Shown here: piece after piece, positions 24,440 to 35,199 of the stretch | Numbering within the stretch: position 1 is the first letter of the stretch | How the letters are laid out: each line of letters opens with the position of its first letter | Assembly (NCBI RefSeq): GCF_000213175.1 | Contig: NW_009799179.1 | Coordinates: 4,845,621-4,909,620 of the forward strand | Origin: Neurospora tetrasperma FGSC 2508 | Lineage: Eukaryota; Ascomycota; Sordariomycetes; Sordariales; Sordariaceae | Length of the DNA stretch: 64,000 nt | Direction: 5' to 3' | The notes under the pieces: generated by a model | Seen by the model: the letters and a program-made list of their open reading frames with translations, nothing else | Told to the model about the DNA's origin: nothing | Database searches by the model: none | Translations under genes and position numbers: made by a program

Positions 24440-25223
24440 TCACACAACCTTCTCGAAGAGCTTTTGGATGGGTTTCGCGGCCTAGACTTGGGTTAGTCAA
24501 GCTTTCACGTCACAAATCCACAGATCGAGACCAGATTCAAGCTACTCACATCGATGAATTTCTCTAAATCCTTGTCCAGATTGGCCAGATCGTCGCGTCG
24601 CTTTTTGTTATCGGCAATCAGTTTCTGTTTGCGCTTCTGCAACTCGACCCTTTGCTGCTCAAGCGCTTCTCGCTCGGTTCTCTCATGATTGATACGCGCC
24701 ACCATGAGGTCGTTTTCATCATCATCAGCATGCTCGGGATGTAGAGCTAGGAACTCCTCGACAGGAATCAGAGGAAGCTTTTGATAGGTATGCCTGAAAG
24801 AAGCTTTTGTTAGCGAATTACTGTTACGCAGAACGACAACCAACAATGTTCAGAGGGTACTAACTCAAAGGACTCGCAAGCTGCGATTTCTCCCTCCAGA
24901 TGTCTTTGTTCGTAGTAGAGATTTTGTAGTTGAAGATGGAGCACGTCGACCTCGTGGCGTACCTCTGCTGTTTGACCTTTCGTCTCACGCGCCTTGAAAT
25001 GAGCAGACCGGTGTAGACCGCGGAGCTGGGCGATATTGGTGTTGAGCAGTTTCTGTTGCTTTGAGATTTCCGCCTGGGCTTCCAAAGGTAGAGGCCCGTT
25101 GCCTGCAGCATCAAGAGCTTCTTGGATGCGATCAATGAGAACCACGGCTTGCTCGCGCGCGGCTCTCGACGTGTCAAGAACCGTAACGAGCAGGGGATCG
25201 GTGATGGATCCGTCGGCGGCCAT
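24440..25223 (-). CDS. thoc5: THO complex subunit 5-like (THOC5/FMIP family)
   Basis: Three exons, 25223-24865, 24793-24550 and 24481-24440, with introns of 71 and 68 nt, give 214 residues. The protein is largely coiled coil. The family signature spans the first splice junction: LYYEQRHLEGEI then CESFEHTYQKLPLIP, followed by EEFLALHPE. The helix EREALEQQRVELQKRKQ comes after it. THO couples transcription to mRNA packaging and export in the nucleus. The protein is much shorter than animal THOC5 (about 680 residues) and holds only the N-terminal coiled-coil core, which seems usual for filamentous fungi. Exon 3 adds only 13 codons (AAKPIQKLFEKVV). The start was placed at MAADGSITDP because an upstream frame extension has poor codon choice. 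Confidence 0.85.
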
Positions 25224-26831
25224 GGTAATCGTCAGTATCGTGGTTGCTGTCGGTCGGTTGCGACGGCAACGTTGAAGTTGCTGAAGCTGTGATTGGCACG
25301 AATCTCGATAAGAACACGACTTGGTAGGGCCAACTGTCGTGGAAATGTGTAAGCCAAGATTGATTTCAAACAGCCCAGTTTCGACTGACGACAATATTCG
25401 AGGGAGGGTGAATGCATTTACCTAAAGTGGTTTAACGGGCAGAGGTTATGAGGTCGCAGTGTGGTTGATTAGCCACCATCAATCCTTCTGATTTCGCGGG
25501 GAAGATGATGTCGCTTGTGGGTTCTGGATGAAGCCATCTTTGATCGATTGATTTTCGCCATGGGCAGTAGAGGCAGGTATGAACAAAAGACACAAAGGCT
25601 TGGCGGACACTTCCCGTCGTTCGTTAGTGCGCCTTGGATCAGCGTCACAGGCTCGAAACAGCGCAGTCTGGGACTCCACAGAGGTGGGGATCTGAGCGCG
25701 GTAGGGCCGTATTCCCGCGACATTATTGGCCAGAAATCTTTACAGGTTTTCCCTGCTTGCGCTAGAACCATGTGCGGTTTAGGCGGTTCTAGGCGTTCCC
25801 CTTTCAGGAAGAGAACAAATGGAATGGTTCCTCCTGACGACCGCCAAATGCACCGCAATGATCGCCGCTCAATGAGATGCAACTGCCCATGAATGGCAGT
25901 TCACCAAAATGCCCCGCGGCTTCTCCATTGTCTCTCACCCATCATGGCCCATTTCGCCCTGTCTGCGGGAGGGACTTCAGCCTGCAAAAGGAAGACGGAA
26001 AAAGGTAAAGAAGAAGGGAAGGTGGGAGAAGTTGTGGCCCATTACTGCAGGAGCCCATCAAAACAGAACGCCCAGCAACGAAAAGAGGCCGGCGGCTGGG
26101 CACGCTCGGCGCGCTCTGCGGGCGACTAATAGGATGAGACGGCGAGGGCAAAAGTGGAAGCTTTCCACTTCCCTGGAACTTTTGGGAGTCCGAGCCAATT
26201 CTCTTGACCCTTTCCATTCGGTGTCTCCTGTGTCCGTGGTTTCTTCCCGCTTTCCCGTCTTGATCTCCACCCTGGACTCCTTTCTAAAGTCTTGTTCTCG
26301 AAATCTTCTGCGCTGTTGTCTATAAAATCATTCAGAAGTTGCGCTGTCGACTATCAACAGACGGTATTTGCAAAGAAGCGTCGTGCGTCGAGATACCTGC
26401 AAGTCAAACCGATCTACCAACCAGGTTGCAGTGCGGACCCACGCAAATTTTTGCCTTCTGGAATTCGCTGTCTTATGTCCTCCGGGCAAATCGAAATCCC
26501 CTGAAGCGCGCGAAACCAGTGGTCAATCGGTACGGCTAGTACGCTTCCGTCGGAACTCAGAGCCCCTCCCGTCCCGACGTCCTTCCCACCTCTGTGGCAG
26601 ACTTCGAACTTCGCCGACTCCTCTGTGTCACCACCACCGCTTCCGCTTCCGATACCGTGTCTTGACATCCTTCGTGCTGCACATGATAACAGGCTCACCG
26701 GTTGACGCCACGACTGTTCGAATTACGGGCCTGGATCACACAGCGTTTCGGGTGACGACCAGTCCGCACACGGCACTCGCCTCTTGCCAAACCTCGAGTA
26801 ACCGACCGAACAACCGAACAACCGCACAACC
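25224..26831. promoter_or_regulatory. Divergent promoter gap thoc5 / izh3 with long izh3 leader
   Basis: About 1.6 kb between head-to-head genes. The right half is pyrimidine-rich and probably the 5' leader of izh3. It ends with a short repeat of ACCGAAC-type units at about 26801-26831. An ATG at 26683 opens a reading frame that overlaps the izh3 start in another frame (to 27039). Confidence 0.5.
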
Positions 26832-28304
26832 ATGGAGTGTGCTTCCCCCTTTTCCTTCGCCGCCCATGATGACAACACCGAGGCTCGGACCTCGGGCGCG
26901 GCCAATGCCCCCGAAAGACCGGCCCTCCGGAATCGCCGGAAATCCCAGCTCAATGCCCGGCGGAAGTCGTTTGTCAACAGTATCGTGGATGGCGAAGAGG
27001 CCTTGCTGCTCAAGATGGATGCCTTCCTCGTCGAGCTAGAGAGCCGGCTGGAGTACTGGGAGAACTATGGAGAACTGACTCTCGACTCCTCGATCGAGGT
27101 GGCCCTGTCTACGCTGCAGGCCGTACGAACAAGATGTTCTCACGTTTCGGAGGAAGTGATGGGTGCCGGACGCAGACGTCTCCATGTTCTGGTCGAGACC
27201 CTAGAGACGAGCTATCACGAAGCCATGGCCGCCGCTGGATCGCTGAACGAAAAGGCCAAGGTCGGCATCGATCTGCTGGACGGATTGCTGGAAGACGGAG
27301 AGACCCAGGCCGCCAAGCTTCGTGAGAAGGGGCTGGCCAATGCTGCCGAGAGTCTCATGGGCGAGGGCAAGAGAGTTATGGAGGAGGGTATTGAGAGGGC
27401 CATGCGTGCTGCCGAGAACCTCGAAGACCATATTCAGCGTGCCATTAATCAAGCGAGGGAGAAGGGCTTGATCAGCTACGAGGAGCTCCCAATCCCGTGG
27501 AGGATTAATCCCCATATTCAAAAAGGCTATCGGTTTTCCGAAAACAAGCTGGCCTGCATCAGGTCAGCTTTCACTTTCTCTAACGAGCTGATCAACATCT
27601 GGTCCCATGCCATAGGTCTCATTCTCGTCCTGGCCGTTGCTTTCTACTTCTACCCCACCAGCATCAACTTTTCGCAGAGCACCACGACCGACATCGTTAT
27701 CGCCGCCATTTTCTTTTTTGCGGCTTGCCAATGCCTGGCCTGCAGCGTCATCTGGCATACCATGAACTCCGTCGCCGATGTCAACCTGATCTCCATGTTC
27801 GCCTGCGTCGACTACACCGGCATCTCGCTTCTCATTGCTGCTTCCATCATCACCACCGAATACACGGCCTTCTACTGCGAGCCCGTTAGCCGGTGGGTCT
27901 ACATGATCGCGACAGCTTTCCTTGGTGTCGGCGGTGTCATCCTCCCGTGGCACCCTCGCTTTAACGGGCAGGATATGGCCTGGGTGAGAGTTGCTTTCTA
28001 CATCGGTCTTTCCGCCAGCGGTTTCCTACCCATCTTCCAGATCTGGCTCACCCGCGGTGGCATGTCGGTGTGGGAGCACTACTCGCCTATACTCGAGTCG
28101 CTCTTCGTCTACTTCCTCGGTGCTCTTGTCTACGCCAGCAAGGTCCCTGAAAGGTGGTGCCCCGGCATGTTCGATTACGTTGGCGGCAGCCACAACCTCT
28201 GGCACATGGCTGTTCTCGGCGGCATCCTGTTCCACTACAATGCCATGCAGGAGTTCTTTTCAAATGCCTTCAGGCGCGCCCAGGATGCTTGCCCTATGTA
28301 TTAG
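26832..28304 (+). CDS. izh3: PAQR-family seven-pass membrane receptor, Izh3-like
   Basis: Single-exon gene of 490 residues. Residues 1-215 form a soluble, mostly helical N-terminal domain. From about 225 comes the adiponectin-receptor/hemolysin III (PAQR) domain: FSENKLACIRSAFTFSNE-NIWSHAIG, then seven membrane helices. The family's metal-binding and catalytic positions are visible: Ser in ACSVIWHTM with its His, Asp in CVDYTGIS, and the final GGSHNLWHMAVLGGILFHY with the two His. The long soluble N-terminus matches yeast Izh3, not the shorter Izh1/2/4. Yeast Izh proteins affect zinc and sterol homeostasis and are proposed ceramidase-like enzymes. The ATG in CAACCATGGAG is a good context. Confidence 0.9.
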   Translation: MECASPFSFAAHDDNTEARTSGAANAPERPALRNRRKSQLNARRKSFVNSIVDGEEALLLKMDAFLVELESRLEYWENYGELTLDSSIEVALSTLQAVRTRCSHVSEEVMGAGRRRLHVLVETLETSYHEAMAAAGSLNEKAKVGIDLLDGLLEDGETQAAKLREKGLANAAESLMGEGKRVMEEGIERAMRAAENLEDHIQRAINQAREKGLISYEELPIPWRINPHIQKGYRFSENKLACIRSAFTFSNELINIWSHAIGLILVLAVAFYFYPTSINFSQSTTTDIVIAAIFFFAACQCLACSVIWHTMNSVADVNLISMFACVDYTGISLLIAASIITTEYTAFYCEPVSRWVYMIATAFLGVGGVILPWHPRFNGQDMAWVRVAFYIGLSASGFLPIFQIWLTRGGMSVWEHYSPILESLFVYFLGALVYASKVPERWCPGMFDYVGGSHNLWHMAVLGGILFHYNAMQEFFSNAFRRAQDACPMY

Positions 28305-29975
28305 GTCTGATGACGGAGGAGAGAAAGGCCCCATAAGTTTCATTGGGGTACCATTAGAATTCGAGTTCTTGCCGTTTTTGGAACGAGAGCGGGCATATTT
28401 CCAGTCACATATCGCTACGTCAATGAAGTCTATCGCTACAACAAACGTTTCGCTCCGAATCATACAGAGACAGCGAGTGAAAACAAAGGACTGGGGATGA
28501 TAGGCGCATTTGCCAACACTCCAAGAACATGACTATCCTGATACTAGGTTTCCCCCATCTCGTCATCCCGCCATGACTCAGTCAACCTTGAACAGTCGAC
28601 AGGTTCCCTGGCATTCGCCGTGACGGTGGCAGAACGGCAACATCTTGCCCAGCCTGGATGGGGAGATGAAGAACATCTTTGAGGCTAGGAAGCGGAAAAT
28701 CAGTAGATGAAGGAAGTCGCATAGAGTACGGAGTAGCGCTATTGACGATGGTGATTGTGTCTTGAAAGTAATTTCGGTGCTGAAAAGCACGTACATCAAA
28801 GGAATCGAGGGCGAAGGGATAAAACGGGAACTGAAGAATAATAGGGCAACTGGTGCATAACAACAGCATTTAGGGCGCAGCGATACATGGTTTAATTTAG
28901 AGGTTTATACGAGTTTTGGTTTATATATGAAGCCCGTGGCACAACGAAAGAACTGTGATGAATGTGTCAATGCCAGTAGATGATCAATCCGGCATGTATA
29001 TTAGACCGGTTCTATTGGGGGCTTTCTGTTGAGATTTGCTGTACCAACGTTCTATCTAGAGTCATCTATCCGACGTTCGCTTTGAGTCAATTGCTAGTAA
29101 AGGCCTGAGGAGTCTATACCTCTTTCCCTTACTTTCTTTCCAACTCCCTTATCCCTTTTGACCTGGGAATCCGCTATATCAACATCATTTTTCTATCTCC
29201 ACTGTTTCTAAGGACTATGTCATCCTCTGGAAACCGAGACGAGCGTATTCTGGATTGGCCCGTCTCGTGTCGACGTTTGACGCGATATAAGCGGCCATCA
29301 CCCCCGCGAGCAGGAACTCCGATGGCTTGGGCAGTCAAGAGATGATATATCCACACCCCACATTACACCTTGTGTGCAAAACACCTGTTCCTAGGCCGCC
29401 AGTCTGTCGGAATGGTAGAGGGATCAAACCAAGCGATTCCAAGTTGGATTAGCAAGGTCAAGCTTGAGAGGACCGCGACTTCAAAATGCCTACTGCAGGA
29501 TTCGCGGGGATGCCGATTATTCGTCCCTTTTGCTGTATCTTCGCGGATGGAGTTTGCCCTTTCGGACCTCCAATCAGTTCTCTATCATCCCTTAACCGAA
29601 CTTACTTCTCGAGTCTGAGAGCAGGCAAGCGCTGCGAGCTCTTTGATCTTGTCTCACGAAGAAAGTTTCGCAAGCCCACGCTGGACGCGCCCACATAGTA
29701 TACTCGGCGCGGCATTTACTGCCTATGCCAGCACTCAGCAACCCGCAAGTAAAAGGCACGAAACCCGGACAGCGGAAAGGCATGGCCGCTTCATCCGATC
29801 TTCGCCAGGTAGACCGTAGTCGTAAGAGCATTACGGCACGATTTGTTGTTTGGGTGAGTCAAGTTCGAGTGCAGGTTTACCACGCTTGGTGCCGCTCGAC
29901 GCTTCACGTCCAATTTCGCTCTCTGAATGTCTTTTATCGAATATGCTGCATGCATATGAATTTCTGGAAGTTCCA
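28305..29975. other. Convergent 1.7 kb gap, no gene recognised
   Basis: 3' flanks of izh3 and bub2. Only short frames with no domain similarity and AT-rich stretches around 28860-29000. No tRNA or repeat found. Confidence 0.5.
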
Positions 29976-31783
29976 TCACTTGGCATGAACCACGATTTCA
30001 GCGTAGACATCGTCGGGTATCATTCGTATCACGGTCAAAGTGGTCCGCTTGATCAAATCAGCCTGAAGGGCAGGGAAAGATCGGAGCAGTTTGTTAGGAC
30101 TGGGCAAAGACCAGCATGTCAGCATTTGAAAGTCCACCTCAGAAACGAGTTATCGATTGGAGGGATGTCATACCTGGGCGATTCCATGACCTTTGTGCGT
30201 ATCATGATCAGCTGCGCAACGATGCACAAAATGTTAAGATGCGGACCGTATGCGAAGAGGAAGTCCCACAGGCGTAGGACCTCGGGCAGAGGTGGCGTGC
30301 ATGCGCACAACGTCAGTACGGAGGGGAATGCATAGATCTCGGCGGAGAGGTTCTTGGACATCAGGTAAAGACTGAGTTTTGGATCCACGATCGATAACAC
30401 CTTGTCAACCAATGCCAGCCCTTTGTGCACTCCGTCGATTGCGCCGCGAATGTAGCCGGGTAGCTCTTGCGTAAGAAGCTGGTGGAAGGCGACAAAGGCT
30501 TCGGCTTCGCTACGTGCAGCATACAGGAAAGGCGCGGCCAGCACGTTCATTCCTTGTACATAGGTACCCGGTTCAGAGGCGACACCACTGGCCTCGGAGC
30601 CTTCAGTGGTCAAGGTCAAGGCACGCGCTCGACTTTTCGATGCCGGCGAGCCAGTGATGCTGTCGTGACCACTGGTTCCCGGACGACTTCCTGGTTCTGA
30701 TGGCGCCGAGCGTCGCGAAAGACTGGCAATGCTATGGTCTCGGGTTCGATCCCCGCGGGCATCGTGTAACCTCCAGGCGACGGCGTTAAGTAATCGAATT
30801 AGACTGGCTTCGCTAACGCGGCGTCGAAAGAGAGGATCGGTCGTAAGTGTACGGAAAGTATCGTTGCGGATCTTCGAGTAGGCAGGGGATGCGCCGCGAT
30901 GAATGAGGGAAAGGTAGGTGTCGGTTTCGATGATTGGGGCGTCAAGCAGGATCAGCCATACGTATATGCGAAGGGAAGACTGTTTGGGATTGCTTGTTAG
31001 CGATTGCGCGCGCAAGCCAAAGCGCCTTGATGAAGGCGAGTATGTGTCTCTCACCATGCCGTCGCTATCGGATTTGACGCCCTGATCGAGGATCTTGAGT
31101 CGTGTGCTTTCGAGCGCCGTATCAACATCGCCGTTCGGGGGGCCTTCGCGCAACAACTTTTCGAGGGACATAGTGCTGGCAGTGGACGAGCTTGTGCCGC
31201 GCATGGCGCGCCTATTTGTGGCTGCCATGGTGCTGTATTGTTGGCCTAATGGAATCGGGACAGGCGGGGCGTCACTGTTGGCGCGACCTCTTTGTGGTGT
31301 CGATCGATAGTTGAAACTTGCATGTCTAGTATGAGGCGAGGGCTGACCTGGGAGTAGGCGATGTTGATGTTGGGGCTGCTGCTGCGGTTGACGACGTGGT
31401 TGGGATTGCGGTTGCCCCTGGTGTTGCAGTTCCTGGTGCTGTTGCTGCTGCTGTTGTAACTGTAACCTCTGCTGGGAAATTAGGGACGGCTGAGGCAAGG
31501 CCTTTGCGCCGAGGCTGTGAGCCGATTGCAATCTCCTGAGCGACCTCTGGCCGATGAGGGTACCACCAACCGACAAAGTCGCAGTTTCATTGCCAGCAGC
31601 AGGGGATGGGGGTGGAAGGTGTGGAAGCGGGTGGAACGCACACATCGTCGTTGCCGAGGGGGCGGGTTGTGGAGGCCCTGCCACTGGAGCGCCTGGCGCC
31701 GTCGACAACAACGGCATCGCGTTTGTGCCTGGATCTCTACCTCTAACGCTGCCCGAGCTGGTGTTCTTTGTCGATAAGCTCAT
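29976..31783 (-). CDS. bub2: Bub2/Cdc16-like TBC-domain RabGAP protein (septation/mitotic exit checkpoint)
   Basis: Two exons, 31783-30174 and 30099-29976, with a 74-nt intron (GTATGA..CCCAG), give 577 residues. Residues about 1-230 are low complexity with a long Gln-rich stretch (encoded near 31350-31470). The TBC domain follows: RIYVWLILLD (arginine-finger region), YSKIRNDTFRTL, YVQGMNVLAAPFLY, LWDFLFAYGPHLN. NDTFRTL plus AEIYAFPSVLTL are characteristic of Bub2/Cdc16, which with Byr4/Bfa1 forms the two-part GAP for the Spg1/Tem1 GTPase at spindle poles. Exon 2 supplies the conserved tail ending in DVYAEIVVHAK. A Ser/Arg-rich insertion of about 60 residues splits the TBC domain. Yeast Bub2 has only 306 residues. 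The first real ATG of the frame is at 31783. Confidence 0.88.
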
Positions 31784-34700
31784 GGTGTCAAGTCGCAGAT
31801 CGTGTGGCAAGATACTCTGGTACGTATGGTGCTGAAGCTTATTGTCCGGCAAATAAGTTGGGATGTAACGTGGAAGATGTGAAGAAGGGAGTGCGGACGC
31901 TGTTTGATTTTCGCCGTGCCTGGTTGCGCCTCGTTCCTACCTTGGCCGGGCACCAAGGTTTGTTCCAAGATTGCTGTTGGGCGTGCCAGAGAGGTTGGAG
32001 TGGTTGGGTGTTGCAGTTCGCAGCGTTGACGAGTTGATGTGGGAAGCGTACCTCCTTATTGGCGACCTGGAACTGGCACCTCAGATGGGCGAGCAGGGCG
32101 AGTTACGGTTCGAGGTGAGTACACTACGCAGCACGCACGAAGCACGTTCCACGCAAGGTACCCGACGTATGCCTGGAGTATTTCCCAGCTGAACTGCGGG
32201 TGGTTCGCTGATGTGGTGTCACCAACCCAATACTTGAAATTGGGACGCTGGGTGAAGTCTGGGACTACGAGAGCTCTTCAAAATGACTATACGAGGAACC
32301 TACAATGTCTGCGCCTTATAGTCGGTATAGGAAAATAGGATATCTAGGCCATCATGCCCGCAACGGTTCATAGCAACTATAGTACACTACGCTACAAGTA
32401 GGCCAAGACGGGGTGGGGTAAGATCCGCGTAGTGCAAGGCCATGGTTTATAATTAGATACATCGATGTTGCTTTGATGGGGCTGTTGTAGTGTACACTAG
32501 GCACATGCGTAGCGTACACTAATTCATTGTTGATATACACTGCACTATGTACATAGGTAGCATGAATACCTACCTCTATGCATTGTGTTGACTGGCGGGG
32601 GGTTCGTTATGTGTTCGGGCTTACAGGAACGATGGCCCACCTCGGACGACAGCAGATCAGGCACTTCACCTCCTGTCCTTTCTGTCACAGCAGGGGCGGA
32701 TGTTTATCTTCGAGCCATCAGTTTTTGAGGCTCTCACTTGTGTATCATTTCACTGGTCCTGTCTCGAAGTCCCGTCTTGTCCCAGGCCATCTTGAACTGT
32801 GCCAATCGCGAGGGTTGGGCTTCGTTTTCCGTCCGATGCCAGGATGCGCAGGTAATAACCCTAACCCTGCAATTGCTCCTAAGTTTGCTTCCGACTGACA
32901 TTCCGCGTGCAGCGTTCCTTGCGTTGACAAGTCGCCACCTTATCGGCTTATCGAGCTCGACTTCCTGAACCGGACGGGTGCTAACATGCTATTGGTCAGC
33001 ACATGGCGGACCGTTCTTGATCCGATAACGTCATCTTGACAGGCGGCGGATGTGAGTGAGGCTGCGGATTAACTCTGCTCGGAATTTTAAGCCGAGAGCC
33101 CTGGGGCTTCCCTCAATTTCTGGCCCAATCCAGCTCACTGTGCGTTGCTGCCAAGTACGAAGCCCTCATGGAGTGAGGTCTGGCCGTACAAGTCGCCGCA
33201 CAATATGATTCAGTACAAGTGTACCAACAATACACCTTGACCGTTGCTCTACACTAGAAAAGAGGTCTTCCTATATCTCTCACATGATGAAATTTATCAT
33301 CTTGTTTTTCTGTCCACATGTAAATGAGCCATCTCCCAATGCAATAGGTTTCATGATGGAGCTGGGTGAAGGTTCAGGGCGGCCGTTGTTTTTCCCAAGG
33401 TCGGAACCAGCCGAGTGGCAATCGTGCCTCGAGTATCCATACCTACAAAGACTTGCGCTGTGAAGAACTTCCGACCAGTTGATCACGAGAAGCACACAGA
33501 GTTGGATACCAAGCTTGACAATTCAAGGTTTACTAAAATGGTGTTTATGATGGTTGTCGATTGTGGTTGCGACACATTTGGAAGAAAAAGAAAGGAGAAA
33601 AAAAAATCCCCTCTGATGCTTTTGTAAGCAAGTCTTGGGGTTGCGTTGGATGTGGACGATCGGGAGCTAGGCACTTGTCACCGGCACAGAGACGTCCAAC
33701 GGGAAGCTCACACTCGATCGACAAGCTTTGCGGCTGCAATTGCACCATCGATGGTCAAAGTTGCGTCTTCGCCTCTTGCAGCCGGCCCCTCCTTTCGAGA
33801 CTTCCACACAGTGTACGTACTCTTGACATCCAGAACCCCCCAGCTCCGACAAACTCCCATGATCCATCACCATTTCCACGATCGCACATCTCCATGTTTT
33901 CACCCATTCTGGCACTTCTGGAAGGTTACATCTTGCATGGTTGTTGCTGATGGCTTCCGTGGGGTGCAGTGCAAGTGTCCCTTCCCGTCGTCTTTTACAT
34001 CATCCCGCTGTGTGACCATGACATCCGGTGACCGGGGCACATATATATACGTGCGGAAGCCCAACTGCACGTAAAGCTTCCATCCTATCGCATGCCCTAT
34101 TGGTGGGAAGACGTTCTATATCCACGCATGATCATCAACCGTTTGGTATGCTAAAGCAAGCACTGGTGTGATGAGGGACTATTATCTCCATGGGAGGGAG
34201 ATATCGATGAACATTATGTTAAAATCTCCGAGCAGACCGTCCCATGTGCGGGAGAGCGGGAGCTCCCATAAGCAGGAATCCTCCCCGCAAACCTAGCGCG
34301 GTGAGAGTTGAGATGACCACTTTCAATCATCTTGATGTCTCAACTACCGGCGTCTCCCTTCTCCCGAATACCGACCGCGGAGACTTGGCAAACAGAAGAC
34401 CGGTCTCTCCTGAGGTTGGCATGCCAAATACAACCACTGGTACAGTGGCTGGAGTGGAAATCGGCAGCGGAACCGCGAGCAAAGCGTGTATAACCTTTTC
34501 GATACTAGAGTTGAAAGGGCAAAGGCCGATCACGTCATCAGGGAAGTGCCCACCTTTCTACGCCTCCTGAACTCCGCTTCCCTGCACTTTCTGCCTCTTC
34601 TGCAGCTGTGAGCGTTAGTAAACAGATTCCGGGCACTTTCTTCCCTGCCTCACCCCGGCCCCCCACACCCCGGTTCCTTGGGTGACGCCGCACTGCCGCC

Positions 34701-35199
34701 TGTGTCGGCTTTTTCCTAGTATAGCTTTACTTGCCCTTTTATAATTTTCCATGTTCCTGTTCTTGCTTTCCCTTACACTATTCGAACCATATCTTGTTTA
34801 ACGGCGGCGGTCTACATCATCTCATCTGGCCCTTTGTTGCCATATCCAGCCTTTAGGCATACCGTATAGAGCGATCTTCAACATCGTCCTAGACTTCTCG
34901 ACTTCGACTAGTTGCACTTTCTCTCTCAACGAGTCTCGAGCGCAACTATAGGCTTTTACATTTTACGACACACATAAACGACGTTCTTTTCCCATTGTAT
35001 ATCCTTCCGGATCAAGCATCTTTGAGAACAACCCCCACTCCAACCTTGGTCCATGCAACACATATTTGGCAAGCTAGGATCACCTTGATACAGCCGATAC
35101 CAGCACGGACTATATCTTAAATCAGTTTGACGGCTTCAGGCATCATCCTCTTGTCAACAATCATCCCCATCGTTCTATCAGAAGGACCAAGCCGTCAAC
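31784..35199. promoter_or_regulatory. 3.4 kb divergent gap between bub2 and the sulfate permease
   Basis: No convincing gene. It includes the likely long, pyrimidine-rich 5' leader of the permease (about 34700-35199). At 32856-32868 there is a telomere-like box (TAACCCTAACCCT). I looked for the CYS-3 consensus ATGRYRYCAT upstream of the permease and found no clear copy. Confidence 0.45.

Noticed and set aside
30735-30770. tRNA B-box-like word (GGGTTCGATCCCCG)
   Set aside because: Lies inside the bub2 coding exon; no acceptor, D or anticodon arms could be folded around it.
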